Part shown: positions 42,565 to 50,404 of the stretch, in pieces
Layout: every line of letters begins with the position of its first letter
How positions within the stretch are numbered: position 1 is the first letter of the stretch
Assembly (NCBI RefSeq): GCF_040796495.1
Contig: NZ_JBFNQN010000002.1
Coordinates: forward strand, 248,001 to 312,000
Reading direction: 5' to 3'
Source of the DNA: Kineococcus endophyticus
GTDB taxonomy: Bacteria; Actinomycetota; Actinomycetes; Actinomycetales; Kineococcaceae
Length of the DNA stretch: 64,000 nucleotides
The notes under the pieces: model-generated
What the model was told of the DNA's origin: nothing
Database searches by the model: none
Seen by the model: the letters and a program-made list of their open reading frames with translations, nothing else
Position numbers and translations under genes: made by a program

Positions 42565-43794
42565 GTGGCGTCCACGCAGCACGTCCTGGAGCTCGCCGGC
42601 CGCGAGGTGAGGATCACCAGCCCCGACAAGGTGGTCTTTCCGCAGACCGGGACGACGAAGCTCGACCTCGTCCGCTACTACCTGACGGTCGCCGACGGGG
42701 CGCTGCGCGGGGTGCGGGGGCGGCCCATGGTGCTCAAGCGCTTCGTCAAGGGCATCGAGGCCGAGGCGGTGTTCCAGAAGCGGGCCCCGGAGAAGCGGCC
42801 CGACTGGATCGAGGTCGCCGAACTCCACTACGCCCGCGGGACGTCGGCCGCCGAGACGGTCGTGCGGGACGAGGCCTCGCTCGCCTGGGTGCTCAACCTC
42901 AACTGCGTGGACCTCAACCCCCACCCCGTGCTGGCCGAGGACCTCGACCACCCGGTGGAACTGCGGATCGACCTCGACCCCCAGCCCGGGGTGGACTGGC
43001 ACCAGATCGTCGACGTCGCGTTCGTCGCCCGCGACGTGCTGGCCGACCACGGGCTCACCGCGTGGCCCAAGACGTCCGGTTCCCGGGGTTTCCACGTCTA
43101 CGCCCCCATCGACCCCGGCGTGTGGTCCTACCCGCAGGTGCGGCTCGCGGCCGAGACCGTGGCGCGCGAGGTGGAGAACCGCGCCGAGGGCCTGGCCACG
43201 AGCCGCTGGTGGAAGGAGGAACGCGGCGAAGGCGTGTTCGTCGACTTCAACCAGAACGCCAAGGACCGCACCGTCGCCTCGGCCTACTCGGTGCGCGCGC
43301 TGCCGGACGCCCGGGTCTCGACGCCCCTGACGTGGGACGAGGTGCGCGACGTGCGGCCCGAGGACCACACGGTCCTCACCGTCCCGCGGCGCTGGGCCGA
43401 ACTCGGCGGTGACCCGTGGGCGGGCATGGACGGGACCGGGGGTTCCCTGCAGGCGCTGCTCGACCTCGCCGAACGGCTCGGCCCGGCGGAGAAACCCCCG
43501 AAGGGCACCGGTTCGCGGACGAAGACCATGCCGCTCATCGAGGTCGCCCGGGCCCGGACGAAGCCCGAGGTCCTGGCCGGCCTGGAGTCGTGGAAGGCCA
43601 AGCACCCCGACGTCGTCCCGCTGCTGGCCGAGGCCGACGTGCTCGTGGACGGCATGCGCGGCAGCAGCTCCCTCTGGTACCGGGTGCGCGTCAACCTGCA
43701 GCACGTGCCCGAGGACCAGCGGCCGGAGCAGGCCGAGCTCGAGGTCGACTACGACCCGTGGGCCACGTACCGCGGACGCCAGCAGCGGCGCTGA
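42565..43794 (+). CDS. Stand-alone LigD-type DNA polymerase/primase domain (PolDom)
   Basis: This 409-aa archaeo-eukaryotic-primase-fold polymerase acts in bacterial non-homologous end joining. Catalytic Asp pair in LRIDLDPQPG, KTSGSRGFHVYAPI (nucleotide binding) and VFVDFNQNAKDRTVASAYSVR (third Asp). No ligase or phosphoesterase domain is fused or adjacent, so it must work with ligase/Ku encoded elsewhere. Residues after about 300 form a basic extension (PKGTGSRTKTM, TWRWKAKHPDVV-like). GTG 42565 lies 6 nt after TAGTCT, hence probably leaderless. Confidence 0.88.
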   Translation: MASTQHVLELAGREVRITSPDKVVFPQTGTTKLDLVRYYLTVADGALRGVRGRPMVLKRFVKGIEAEAVFQKRAPEKRPDWIEVAELHYARGTSAAETVVRDEASLAWVLNLNCVDLNPHPVLAEDLDHPVELRIDLDPQPGVDWHQIVDVAFVARDVLADHGLTAWPKTSGSRGFHVYAPIDPGVWSYPQVRLAAETVAREVENRAEGLATSRWWKEERGEGVFVDFNQNAKDRTVASAYSVRALPDARVSTPLTWDEVRDVRPEDHTVLTVPRRWAELGGDPWAGMDGTGGSLQALLDLAERLGPAEKPPKGTGSRTKTMPLIEVARARTKPEVLAGLESWKAKHPDVVPLLAEADVLVDGMRGSSSLWYRVRVNLQHVPEDQRPEQAELEVDYDPWATYRGRQQRR

Positions 43795-43797
43795 AGG

Positions 43798-44829
43798 TCA
43801 GGCCGTCCCGCGCGGGGTGAACACGTGCTCGACCCAGCGCGTCTGCGGTTCCCTTCCCGACGTCGGGTCCCTCAGTGCCCTCACCGCGAGGTCGACGGCC
43901 TGCCGCGCGACCTCGTGCCGGTCGACGGCCAGCGTCGTCAGCTGCGGGGTGACGAACGTGCCGAGCGACAGCCCGTCGATCCCCACCAGGCGGACGTCAC
44001 GGGGCAGCGAGACACCCTGCTCGACGAACGTGGCGAGCGCACCGACGGCGAGGATGTCGTTCCAGGCGAACACCGCGTCCGGCAACCCCCGGCGCAGCAG
44101 CCCGAGGGTGGCCTGCCGCGCCGTCTCGACGTCCTGCCCGCCGGCGTGCAGCACCTCGACGGCGATCCCGACGTGCCGCAACGAGGAGGCGATGGACTCA
44201 CCCCGTTCGTTGGTGCGGCCGGGGCGGTCGGCGTCGAGGACGACGGCGGTCCGCGTGCCGACGCCGGCCAGGTGCGCCGCCGCGTCGCGCAGGGCGGCCC
44301 GCGGGTCGAGGCGGACCGCGTGCGCCCCGGGAGCGCGCCCGTTCGGCGCCGGGTCGACGGTGACGACGGTCATGCCGCTGAGCGCGTCGGCCCACACCTC
44401 GCTCGGGCCGAGGTACCCCAGCACGGCGTCGACCTGGCTGGCGAGGTCGACGAGCAACCGCTGCTGGTCCGTCGCGTAGGCGGTGTCCACGAGCACGACG
44501 TTCCAGCCCAGCTCCCCCGCGTACCGGACGGTGGCCGCGGCGAACTCGGGGTAGTACGGGTTGGCCAGGTCGGACACGACGAGGCCGAGGGTGTCGTGCG
44601 TCGCCCGGGCCAGGCCGCGACCGAACCGCGAGGGCCGGTAGTTCAGCTCCTTGGCGGCCGCGAGCACCCTCGCCTTCGTCGCGGCGCTGATGCCCTCCAT
44701 GTCGTTCATGGCCCGCGTCACCGTCTGGCGCGACACGCTCGCGGCGGTGGCGACGTCCTCGATGGTCGCAGCGCTGCGCCGCGCTCGACGGACCCTCTCC
44801 TCGACGCGTTCGCCCTGGTCAGCCGTCAC
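43798..44829 (-). CDS. LacI-family transcriptional regulator (CebR-like context)
   Basis: This 343-aa LacI regulator has HTH TIEDVATAASVSRQTVTRAMND, hinge RPSRFGRGLARATHDTLGLVVSDLANPYYPEF split here, and a sugar-sensing C-terminal domain. It is divergent from the ABC import operon at 44983. The operator-like CCGTGAGC/GCTCACGG lies inside the 17-nt spacer of its own promoter. That site is close to the CebR cellobiose operator of Streptomyces (TGGGAGCGCTCCCA), so a beta-glucoside or other oligosaccharide may be the inducer. GTG 44829 gives the full HTH. Confidence 0.88.
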   Translation of the reverse strand: MTADQGERVEERVRRARRSAATIEDVATAASVSRQTVTRAMNDMEGISAATKARVLAAAKELNYRPSRFGRGLARATHDTLGLVVSDLANPYYPEFAAATVRYAGELGWNVVLVDTAYATDQQRLLVDLASQVDAVLGYLGPSEVWADALSGMTVVTVDPAPNGRAPGAHAVRLDPRAALRDAAAHLAGVGTRTAVVLDADRPGRTNERGESIASSLRHVGIAVEVLHAGGQDVETARQATLGLLRRGLPDAVFAWNDILAVGALATFVEQGVSLPRDVRLVGIDGLSLGTFVTPQLTTLAVDRHEVARQAVDLAVRALRDPTSGREPQTRWVEHVFTPRGTA

Positions 44830-44906
44830 ACGAACCCTCGCTCCCTGGTCTGGACACCCGGCACGCATCATCGCGCGCCTTGACAGCGTCCCTGGCCGGT
44901 GGCACC

Positions 44907-44935
44907 GTCCTACCACTCCGTGAGCGCTCACGGAA
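44907..44935 (-). promoter_or_regulatory. Promoter of LacI gene overlapping operator
   Basis: Minus strand TTCCGT (44935-44930), 17-nt spacer, TAGGAC (44912-44907). The spacer contains the operator palindrome, which would give autoregulation. On the plus strand TTGACA at 44880-44885 could be the -35 of the importer operon, but no good -10 follows at the right distance. Confidence 0.5.
44918..44933. promoter_or_regulatory. Perfect 16-bp LacI-type operator
   Basis: CCGTGAGCGCTCACGG is fully self-complementary. Its core GAGCGCTC equals that of Streptomyces CebR sites. It lies between the divergent LacI gene and the importer operon. Confidence 0.75.
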
Positions 44936-44982
44936 GCACGGCCGAAGATCTCGACGAAGAGAGTGGGCTGGTTGGATTGCAC

Positions 44983-46548
44983 GTGACGTCTCCCCCGCCG
45001 GGGGTCGCCTCCGGCCGTCCCCCCTCCCGCCGCGCGCTCCTGCGGGCCGGGTTGGCCGGGGCGGCCGGCATCCCCCTGACGGCCGCGCTGACCGGCTGCG
45101 GGTCGGGCACCTCGATCTCCAGCGACCCGGCCGAACTGGTCCTGTGGTACTGGAACCGGTCGATCGCCCCGAGCCTGCTGCAGAAGGCGGCCGAGCAGAT
45201 CCCCGGAACGTCCAAGCGCCTGCGCGCCGACGTCATCGGCGGCGCCTTCGACAGCAAGCTGCGCACGGGGTTCGCCGCGCGGGCCTACATCCCCGACCTC
45301 ACCGCCGTGAACTCCAACGCCGCGCTGTACTTCCCCACCGAGGACCAGTTCGTCAACCTGGACGACTACGGCGCCCAGGACTTCAAGGGCGACTACTACG
45401 ACTGGAAGTGGAATCTCGGACGCACCCCGAGCGGCCGCTTCCTCTTCTTCCCCATGGACACCGGCCCGACCGGGTTCTTCTACCGGACCGACCTGTTCGA
45501 GGCCGCGGGGATGCCGTCGCAGCCCGACGAGGTGTCGGCTGCGGTGCGGACGTGGGACGACTGGATCGCCTTCGGGAAGCAGCTGCGGGAGAGCAGCGAC
45601 GTCGCGCTCGCCGGCAACGCCGTCATGGTCTTCAACCAGTTCGTCAACGCCTCACCCGAGAGGTACTTCGACAAGGACGACAAGCCCCTCTTCCACGAGC
45701 CCGGTTCGGCGATCCGCGAGGCGTGGGACACCGCCGTCAAGGCCGTCCAGGCCAAGGTCACGCGCAACCTGCAGCAGTACGCCTACCTGCTCCAGGACTC
45801 GCGGTTCTGGAACGCCGTGTCGAACACGCTCATCATCTGGGTCATCTCCACGGTGCCGATGCTGTTCCTGGCCCTGGTCATGGCCTTCCTGCTGCACCAG
45901 AACATCCGGTTGAAGGGCTTCTACCGCGTCGCCTTCTTCATCCCCAACGTCACGAGCATGGTGGCGATGGCCATCGTCTTCGGCTCGGTGTTCTCCGACA
46001 GCTTCGGCATCGTCAACTCCGCGCTCACCGCGCTCGGGCTGCCCACCGTCGCGTGGCTGTCCACCGAGTGGGGCATCAAGATCACCATCGCCGTCATGGT
46101 CATCTGGCGGTGGACCGGCTACAACGCGATCCTCTACCTCGCGGCGCTGCAGGCCGTCCCGGACGAGCTGTACGACGCCGCCAAGGTGGACGGCGCCGGG
46201 TTCTGGCGGACCTTCTTCTCCGTGACCATCCCGATGCTGCGGCCGGTCATCCTGTTCACGGTCATCACCTCGACCATCGGCGGCCTGGGGCTCTTCACCG
46301 AACCGCAGATCCTCTTCGGTGCCGCCAACGGCAACGGCACCGTCGGTGGCGTCAACGAGGCCGGCATGACGATCGTGCTGTACCAGTACAACCAGTCGTT
46401 CTCCCAGCTCGACTTCGGGTACGGCTCGGCCATCGCGTGGGCGTTGTTCGCCCTCGCCGCCGTCTTCGCCATCATCAACTGGCGGCTGCTGCGGGACCGC
46501 GACGCGGTGCCGAAGAAGAGCCGCCGCACGAAGGAGGTGGCGCGGTGA
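44983..46548 (+). CDS. In-frame fusion of truncated sugar-binding lipoprotein and MalF-type permease
   Basis: This 521-aa protein joins two importer subunits. Residues 1-39 are a lipoprotein signal (SRRALLRAGLAGAAGIPLTA, lipobox LTGC, Cys39). Residues 40 to about 260 are the first lobe of a family 1 solute-binding protein (YWNRSIAPSLL, ADVIGGAFDSKL, PDLTAVNSNAALYF, MDTGPTGFFYRTDLFEAAG). At about residue 260 (DNA near 45765) the sequence passes without a break into a CUT1 permease at NLQQYAYLLQDSRFWNAV. Five TM helices and the EAA loop AAKVDGAGFWRTFFSVTIPML follow. About 170 C-terminal residues of the binding protein and about 60 N-terminal residues of the permease, including TM1, are missing. 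GTG 44983 is the chosen start. It is coupled to the MalG-type gene (GTGA overlap). Confidence 0.83.
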   Translation: MTSPPPGVASGRPPSRRALLRAGLAGAAGIPLTAALTGCGSGTSISSDPAELVLWYWNRSIAPSLLQKAAEQIPGTSKRLRADVIGGAFDSKLRTGFAARAYIPDLTAVNSNAALYFPTEDQFVNLDDYGAQDFKGDYYDWKWNLGRTPSGRFLFFPMDTGPTGFFYRTDLFEAAGMPSQPDEVSAAVRTWDDWIAFGKQLRESSDVALAGNAVMVFNQFVNASPERYFDKDDKPLFHEPGSAIREAWDTAVKAVQAKVTRNLQQYAYLLQDSRFWNAVSNTLIIWVISTVPMLFLALVMAFLLHQNIRLKGFYRVAFFIPNVTSMVAMAIVFGSVFSDSFGIVNSALTALGLPTVAWLSTEWGIKITIAVMVIWRWTGYNAILYLAALQAVPDELYDAAKVDGAGFWRTFFSVTIPMLRPVILFTVITSTIGGLGLFTEPQILFGAANGNGTVGGVNEAGMTIVLYQYNQSFSQLDFGYGSAIAWALFALAAVFAIINWRLLRDRDAVPKKSRRTKEVAR

Positions 46549-47444
46549 GCGCTCCGGAACTGACCCGCACGTCCCGCGGCCACCGCGACCGGCTGAGCGT
46601 CGTGAAGCCCCGGCGGAGCCGGCAGTGGGTCCTCGGCCGGGTCGTCACCCACGGCTGCATCCTCGTCGGCGTCGTCCTGTCGCTGTTCCCGTTCTACTGG
46701 CTGCTCGTCATGTCGACGAGCACGACGGCGCAGATCTTCGGCTACCCGCCCAACCTGCTGCCGAGCACGCACCTGCTGGAGAACCTGCGCAACGTCGTCG
46801 GCAACATCGACCTGCTGGGGGCGATGCTGAACTCGTTCATCGTCGCCGGCTCGCTGGCCGTCCTGGTCGTGCTGCTGGACTCCCTGGCGGCGTTCGCCTT
46901 CGCGAAGTACAAGTTCCCCGGCCGGGACGTCCTCTTCGCCGTCCTGCTGATCACGTTCCTCGTCCCGGGCAACCTGTCCCTCGTCCCGAGCTTCGTCCTC
47001 ATGTCCGAGCTGGGGTGGATGGGGCAGCTGCAGGCCCTCATCGTCCCGGGCGCCGCCAACGCGTTCGGCATCTTCCTGCTCCGCCAGTTCGCGCAGGCGT
47101 CCATCCCCGACGAGCTCATCGAGTCCGCCACCCTCGACGGCGCGGGGTTCTTCCGCACCTGGTGGTCGATCGCGATCCCCATGCTGCGCGGCGGTCTGGC
47201 GTTCCTCGGCATCTTCACGTTCGTGACGGCCTGGAACGACTACATCTGGCCGCTGGTCGTGCTCGTGGACCCCGGGCGCCAGACGCTGCAGACCGCGCTG
47301 GCGCAGCTGAACTCGGTCTACACGACCGACTACGGGATGATCATGGCCGGCGCCGTCGTCAGCGTCGTCCCGCTCATCGGGATCTTCCTCATCGGCTCCC
47401 GGCACTTCATCGCCAACATCGCCGCCGGAGCGCTCAAGGGCTGA
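46545..47444 (+). CDS. CUT1 sugar ABC transporter permease (MalG type)
   Basis: This 299-aa permease has six TM helices, the extracytoplasmic segment TTAQIFGYPPNLLPSTHLLENLRNVV split here, and the EAA loop ESATLDGAGFFRTWWSIAIPML. GTG 46545 overlaps the fused gene's stop and AAGGAGGTGG precedes it, an excellent ribosome site. It would pair with the fused permease; no ATPase is encoded nearby. The gene itself looks intact, in contrast to its partner. Confidence 0.9.
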   Translation: MSAPELTRTSRGHRDRLSVVKPRRSRQWVLGRVVTHGCILVGVVLSLFPFYWLLVMSTSTTAQIFGYPPNLLPSTHLLENLRNVVGNIDLLGAMLNSFIVAGSLAVLVVLLDSLAAFAFAKYKFPGRDVLFAVLLITFLVPGNLSLVPSFVLMSELGWMGQLQALIVPGAANAFGIFLLRQFAQASIPDELIESATLDGAGFFRTWWSIAIPMLRGGLAFLGIFTFVTAWNDYIWPLVVLVDPGRQTLQTALAQLNSVYTTDYGMIMAGAVVSVVPLIGIFLIGSRHFIANIAAGALKG

Positions 47445-47449
47445 CCCGC

Positions 47450-47550
47450 CGCCCCGCCCGCTCCGCTCAGGGGCCGGATCGTTGGACCCTCGCTTCCGTT
47501 CATCGAAAGCGAGGGTCCAACGATGCGTCCCCCGAGCGGAGCGAGGGGCG
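47450..47550. repeat. 101-bp compound palindrome (REP/MITE-like) after ABC operon
   Basis: The core is a perfect 18-bp inverted repeat: ATCGTTGGACCCTCGCTT (47478-47495) and its complement (47507-47524) around an 11-nt loop. Outer arms pair again: CGCTCCGCTC (47459-47468) with GAGCGGAGCG (47534-47543), GGGG (47470-47473) with CCCC (47529-47532), and CGCCCC (47450-47455) with GGGGCG (47545-47550). It will terminate the importer operon, but it is far longer than the other terminators here and ends 3 bp before the -10 of the next gene, so a dispersed repeat is possible. Confidence 0.8.
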
Positions 47551-47566
47551 CAGTAGGGTCGCGCGG

Positions 47567-48394
47567 GTGGACGTCCTGCGCTACGCCGCCTTCACCGACG
47601 ACCCCGCCGGCGGGAACCCCGCCGGGGTCGTGCTCGACGCCGCGGGGGCCACGGCGGCGCAGATGCTCGCCGTGGCCGCCGAGGTCGGGTACGCCGAGAC
47701 GGCCTTCGTGGTCGGGCACCCCGGCGACCGGCGGGTGACGATGCGCTACTTCTCCCCGCACGCCGAGGTCCCGTTCTGCGGGCACGCGACCGTGGCGACC
47801 GCCGTCGCCCTCGCCGGGCGCAGCGGCGACGGTGACTTCACGTTCGAGACACCGGTCGGGGAGATCGAGCTGGGTGTGGCCGCCGGGCGGGCGTCGTTCA
47901 CGAGCGTCGAGCCGTCCGTCGCCGAACTGACGGACGCGCAGCTCGTCGAACTCCTCGACCTGTTCGGGCTGGTCGCCGACGACCTCGACCCGCAGTGCCC
48001 GCCCCGGATCGCGGCAGCCGGGAACCCGCACCCGCTGCTGGTCCTGCGGGACGCCGACCGCTTCGACGGGTTCACGTTCGACCCCGCTCGCGCCCGCCGG
48101 GTCCTGGACGGCAACGGCTGGCCGGCGACGCTGACCGTCGCGCTGCGCCGGGAGCCACTGGTCTTCGAGGCCCGCAACGCGTTCCCCGTGGGCCCGGTGA
48201 CCGAGGACCCGGCGACGGGGTCGGCGGCGGCGGCGCTCGGCGGGTACCTGCGGGCGCTGGGCCTCGTCGACCCGCCCGCCCGCGTTGTCGTGCACCAGGG
48301 CCGGCACGTCGGCCGGCCCGGACTGCTGACGGTCGACGTGCCGCCCACCGGGGGCATCGTCGTGACCGGCAGCGCCGTCCCCCTCCTCGCGTGA
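47567..48394 (+). CDS. PhzF-family isomerase/epimerase-like protein
   Basis: This 275-aa protein has the PhzF (diaminopimelate-epimerase-like) fold: FTDDPAGGNPAGVVLD, the catalytic Glu in VGYAETAFV, FCGHATVATAVAL and EDPATGSAAAALGGYLRAL. PhzF itself acts in phenazine synthesis, but no other phenazine gene is here, so a generic isomerase role is more likely. GTG 47567 is 7 nt after TAGGGT (47554-47559), suggesting leaderless expression. Its stop overlaps the Nudix gene's GTG by 4 nt. Confidence 0.87.
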   Translation: MDVLRYAAFTDDPAGGNPAGVVLDAAGATAAQMLAVAAEVGYAETAFVVGHPGDRRVTMRYFSPHAEVPFCGHATVATAVALAGRSGDGDFTFETPVGEIELGVAAGRASFTSVEPSVAELTDAQLVELLDLFGLVADDLDPQCPPRIAAAGNPHPLLVLRDADRFDGFTFDPARARRVLDGNGWPATLTVALRREPLVFEARNAFPVGPVTEDPATGSAAAALGGYLRALGLVDPPARVVVHQGRHVGRPGLLTVDVPPTGGIVVTGSAVPLLA

Positions 48395-48876
48395 GGTTGC
48401 GGCGGGCCGCGCGCGCCCTCGTCCTCACCCCGGACGAGCGGGTCCTGCTCGCGGAGCACCACCCGGACGGGGTGACCGTCCGGGCCCTGCCCGGCGGCGG
48501 ACTCGAACCCGCCGAGGACGTCCGCGCCGCCCTGCGGCGCGAACTCCTCGAGGAGGTCGGCCTCGACGTCGACCCGGCGGACTGCCCGCACGTGTGGCGC
48601 CGGACGGTCGTGGAGCCGTGGGCGGCACCCGGGTGGGACGGGTTGTCCGAGGACGTCTTCCTCGTCCGCGTGCCCGCGGCGTTCACGCCCCGCGGGAGCT
48701 TCGACGCCGAGCGGCTGCTGGCCGAGGACCTGCACGGCTTCGGCTGGTGGTCGCCGGCCGAGATCGCCGCGATGGGGGACGTCGGGATCGTCCCCGCTCC
48801 CCGCGATCTCGCCGACCTGGTGCCGCTGGCGGCCCGGCTGCCCGCCGGCTCGTCGCCGCTCGTGGTCGGCGCCTGA
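48391..48876 (+). CDS. Nudix hydrolase
   Basis: This 161-aa single-domain Nudix enzyme has an intact box: GGGLEPAEDVRAALRRELLE followed by EVGL. RALPGG precedes it and the C-terminal part reads EDLHGFGWWSPAEIAAM. It would hydrolyse a nucleoside-diphosphate derivative; specificity cannot be read. GTG 48391 overlaps the phzF-like stop (GTGA), so the two form an operon. Convergent with the GNAT gene. Confidence 0.87.
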   Translation: MRLRRAARALVLTPDERVLLAEHHPDGVTVRALPGGGLEPAEDVRAALRRELLEEVGLDVDPADCPHVWRRTVVEPWAAPGWDGLSEDVFLVRVPAAFTPRGSFDAERLLAEDLHGFGWWSPAEIAAMGDVGIVPAPRDLADLVPLAARLPAGSSPLVVGA

Positions 48877-48881
48877 CGTCC

Positions 48882-49292
48882 TCAGGGCCTCGCAGCGGAC
48901 AGGTGCACGAGCCCGGCCTCCGTCGGCCGGAACCCGCAGGCCTCGAGGTAGAAGGGCGCCAGCTCCGGCAGGAAGTCGACGTGCAGCCACTCGCACCCGG
49001 CCGCCGTCGCCTCCTGCACGGCGTGCCGTACGAGCCCGGTGCCAACGCCCCGGCGCTGGTGGGAAGGCCGCGTCTTCGTGTCGAGCAGGAACGCGTGGTC
49101 TCCCCCGTCCCAGGCCACGTTGACGAACCCGACGAGTACGTCGTCGTCGTGCGCGGTGACCCAGCCGAGCGAGTGCTCGCGGACGCGGGGCCACCAGCCG
49201 GGGTCGGCGCGGCCGCCGTGGGAGGCGACGAGGTCGAGCAGGTCGTCGTCGTCGACGTCTGCACGCCAGCGGTAGCTCGGGGTTGCGGGCAC
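48882..49292 (-). CDS. GNAT-family N-acetyltransferase
   Basis: This 136-aa protein shows the GNAT acetyl-CoA motif A, RPSHQRRGVGTGLVRHAVQEA (Q/R-x-x-G-x-G/A), and motif B FYLEACGFRPTEAG. The acceptor substrate is unknown. It is a single gene from GTG 49292, ending 6 bases from the convergent Nudix gene. Confidence 0.86.
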   Translation of the reverse strand: MPATPSYRWRADVDDDDLLDLVASHGGRADPGWWPRVREHSLGWVTAHDDDVLVGFVNVAWDGGDHAFLLDTKTRPSHQRRGVGTGLVRHAVQEATAAGCEWLHVDFLPELAPFYLEACGFRPTEAGLVHLSAARP

Positions 49293-49344
49293 GGGGACAG
49301 CCTGCGCTGCGGCCGGGTCCCGTTCCAGCGGGTTTCCCGGCCGG

Positions 49345-50268
49345 TCAGCGCCCGATGGTGTCCAGCTCGGCGACGTCCTGCGCGGACAGGACCGTGCCCG
49401 CTCCGGCGATGTTCTCGCGCAGGTGGGCGACGGACTTCGTGCCCGGGATGAGCAGCACGTTCGGTGAACGCTGCAGCAGCCAGCTGAGCGCCACCGCCAT
49501 CGGCGTGGTGGACGACCGTTGCGCCACGGCCGAGAGCGCCTGCGACTGCAGCGGCGTGAAACCGCCCAGGGGGAAGAACGGGACGTAGGCGATCCCGTCG
49601 CGGGCCAGGTCCTCGAGCAGGTCGTCGTCGTGGCGGACGGCGAGGTTGTACAGGTTCTGCACGCACACGACGGGGGCGATGCCCCGGGCCTCGGCGACCT
49701 GCTCGGCGGTCACGTTGCTGACCCCGAGGTGAGTGACCAGACCGTCCTGCTGCAGCCGGGCGAGGGTCTCGAACGCCTCCGCGAGGGAGCCGGCCCGGGG
49801 GCCCGCGGCGTCGCCCATGCGCAGGTTCACCAGGTCGAGGGTGTCCACGCCCAGGGTGCGCAGGTTCTCCTGCACCTGGCGGCGCAGGTCCTCGGGCCGC
49901 CGCGCGGTGGGCCAGCCGCCCTGGGGGTCGCGGTCCGCGCCGACCTTCGTGGCGATCGTGAGCGTCGGCGGGTAGGGGTGCAGGGCCTCTCGGATCAGCT
50001 CGTTGGTGACGTGGGGACCGTAGGCGCCGGAGGTGTCGACGTGGGTGGCGCCGGCCTCGACGGCTGCACGCAGGACGTCGAGGGCGCCGGCGCGGTCGGC
50101 CGGCGGACCCAGCACCCCGGGGCCGGCCAGCTGCATGGCCCCGTAGCCGAACCTGGTCACCTCCCGGTCACCGAGCATCCAGGTGCCGCCGGGGAGGGTC
50201 GTGGGCGTGGAGGTCGTGGGCGTGGAGGTCGTGGGCGTGGAGGTCGTGGGCGTGGAGGTCGTGGTCAC
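49345..50268 (-). CDS. Aldo/keto reductase with repeat-encoded N-terminal tail
   Basis: This 307-aa NADPH-dependent (beta/alpha)8 reductase has FGYGAMQLAGPG, Asp and Tyr of the catalytic tetrad in THVDTSGAYGPHVTNELI, IATKVGAD (Lys) and LIPGTKSVAHLREN (cofactor). Residues 3-24 are four STPTT-type repeats encoded by a 15-bp minisatellite, absent from normal AKRs. AAGGA precedes GTG 50268. A later Met (residue 31, WMLGDREV) is the natural AKR beginning and could be an internal start. It is divergent from an HxlR regulator, a common pair for electrophile or quinone stress. Confidence 0.87.
   Translation of the reverse strand: MTTTSTPTTSTPTTSTPTTSTPTTLPGGTWMLGDREVTRFGYGAMQLAGPGVLGPPADRAGALDVLRAAVEAGATHVDTSGAYGPHVTNELIREALHPYPPTLTIATKVGADRDPQGGWPTARRPEDLRRQVQENLRTLGVDTLDLVNLRMGDAAGPRAGSLAEAFETLARLQQDGLVTHLGVSNVTAEQVAEARGIAPVVCVQNLYNLAVRHDDDLLEDLARDGIAYVPFFPLGGFTPLQSQALSAVAQRSSTTPMAVALSWLLQRSPNVLLIPGTKSVAHLRENIAGAGTVLSAQDVAELDTIGR
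50198..50257. repeat. 15-bp minisatellite, four exact copies
   Basis: GTCGTGGGCGTGGAG is repeated exactly four times (50198-50257) and followed by a partial copy. It lies in the 5' coding end of the aldo/keto reductase and keeps the frame whatever the copy number. Confidence 0.9.
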
Positions 50269-50358
50269 GGGGTGTCCTTCGTCGTGGGGCGAGCCGGTGG
50301 TGGCGCCGCAGGTGCGGCGAGCACGACACTGACACCCCCGCTCTCCACCGGGAAGTAG

Positions 50359-50372
50359 GCACTTTCGAGTGC
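50359..50372. promoter_or_regulatory. Candidate HxlR operator
   Basis: GCACT (50359-50363), TTCG, AGTGC (50368-50372) is a perfect short inverted repeat in the divergent AKR/HxlR region, 33 bp before the regulator's start. Confidence 0.45.
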
Positions 50373-50404
50373 GCAACGCACCACCGTGGACCTCAGGAGG
50401 GGAC

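Noticed and set aside
44983-46548. Fusion gene explained as a simple start-site error
   Set aside because: Both halves lie in the same frame with no stop between them, and no internal start would yield a permease with TM1, because that sequence is absent.
47567-48394. PhzF as evidence of a phenazine cluster
   Set aside because: No phzA/B/C/D/E/G homologue is nearby; PhzF-like proteins are widespread outside phenazine synthesis.
50198-50257. Short tandem repeats as a CRISPR-like array
   Set aside because: The 15-bp units are contiguous with no spacers and lie inside a coding sequence; it is a minisatellite.
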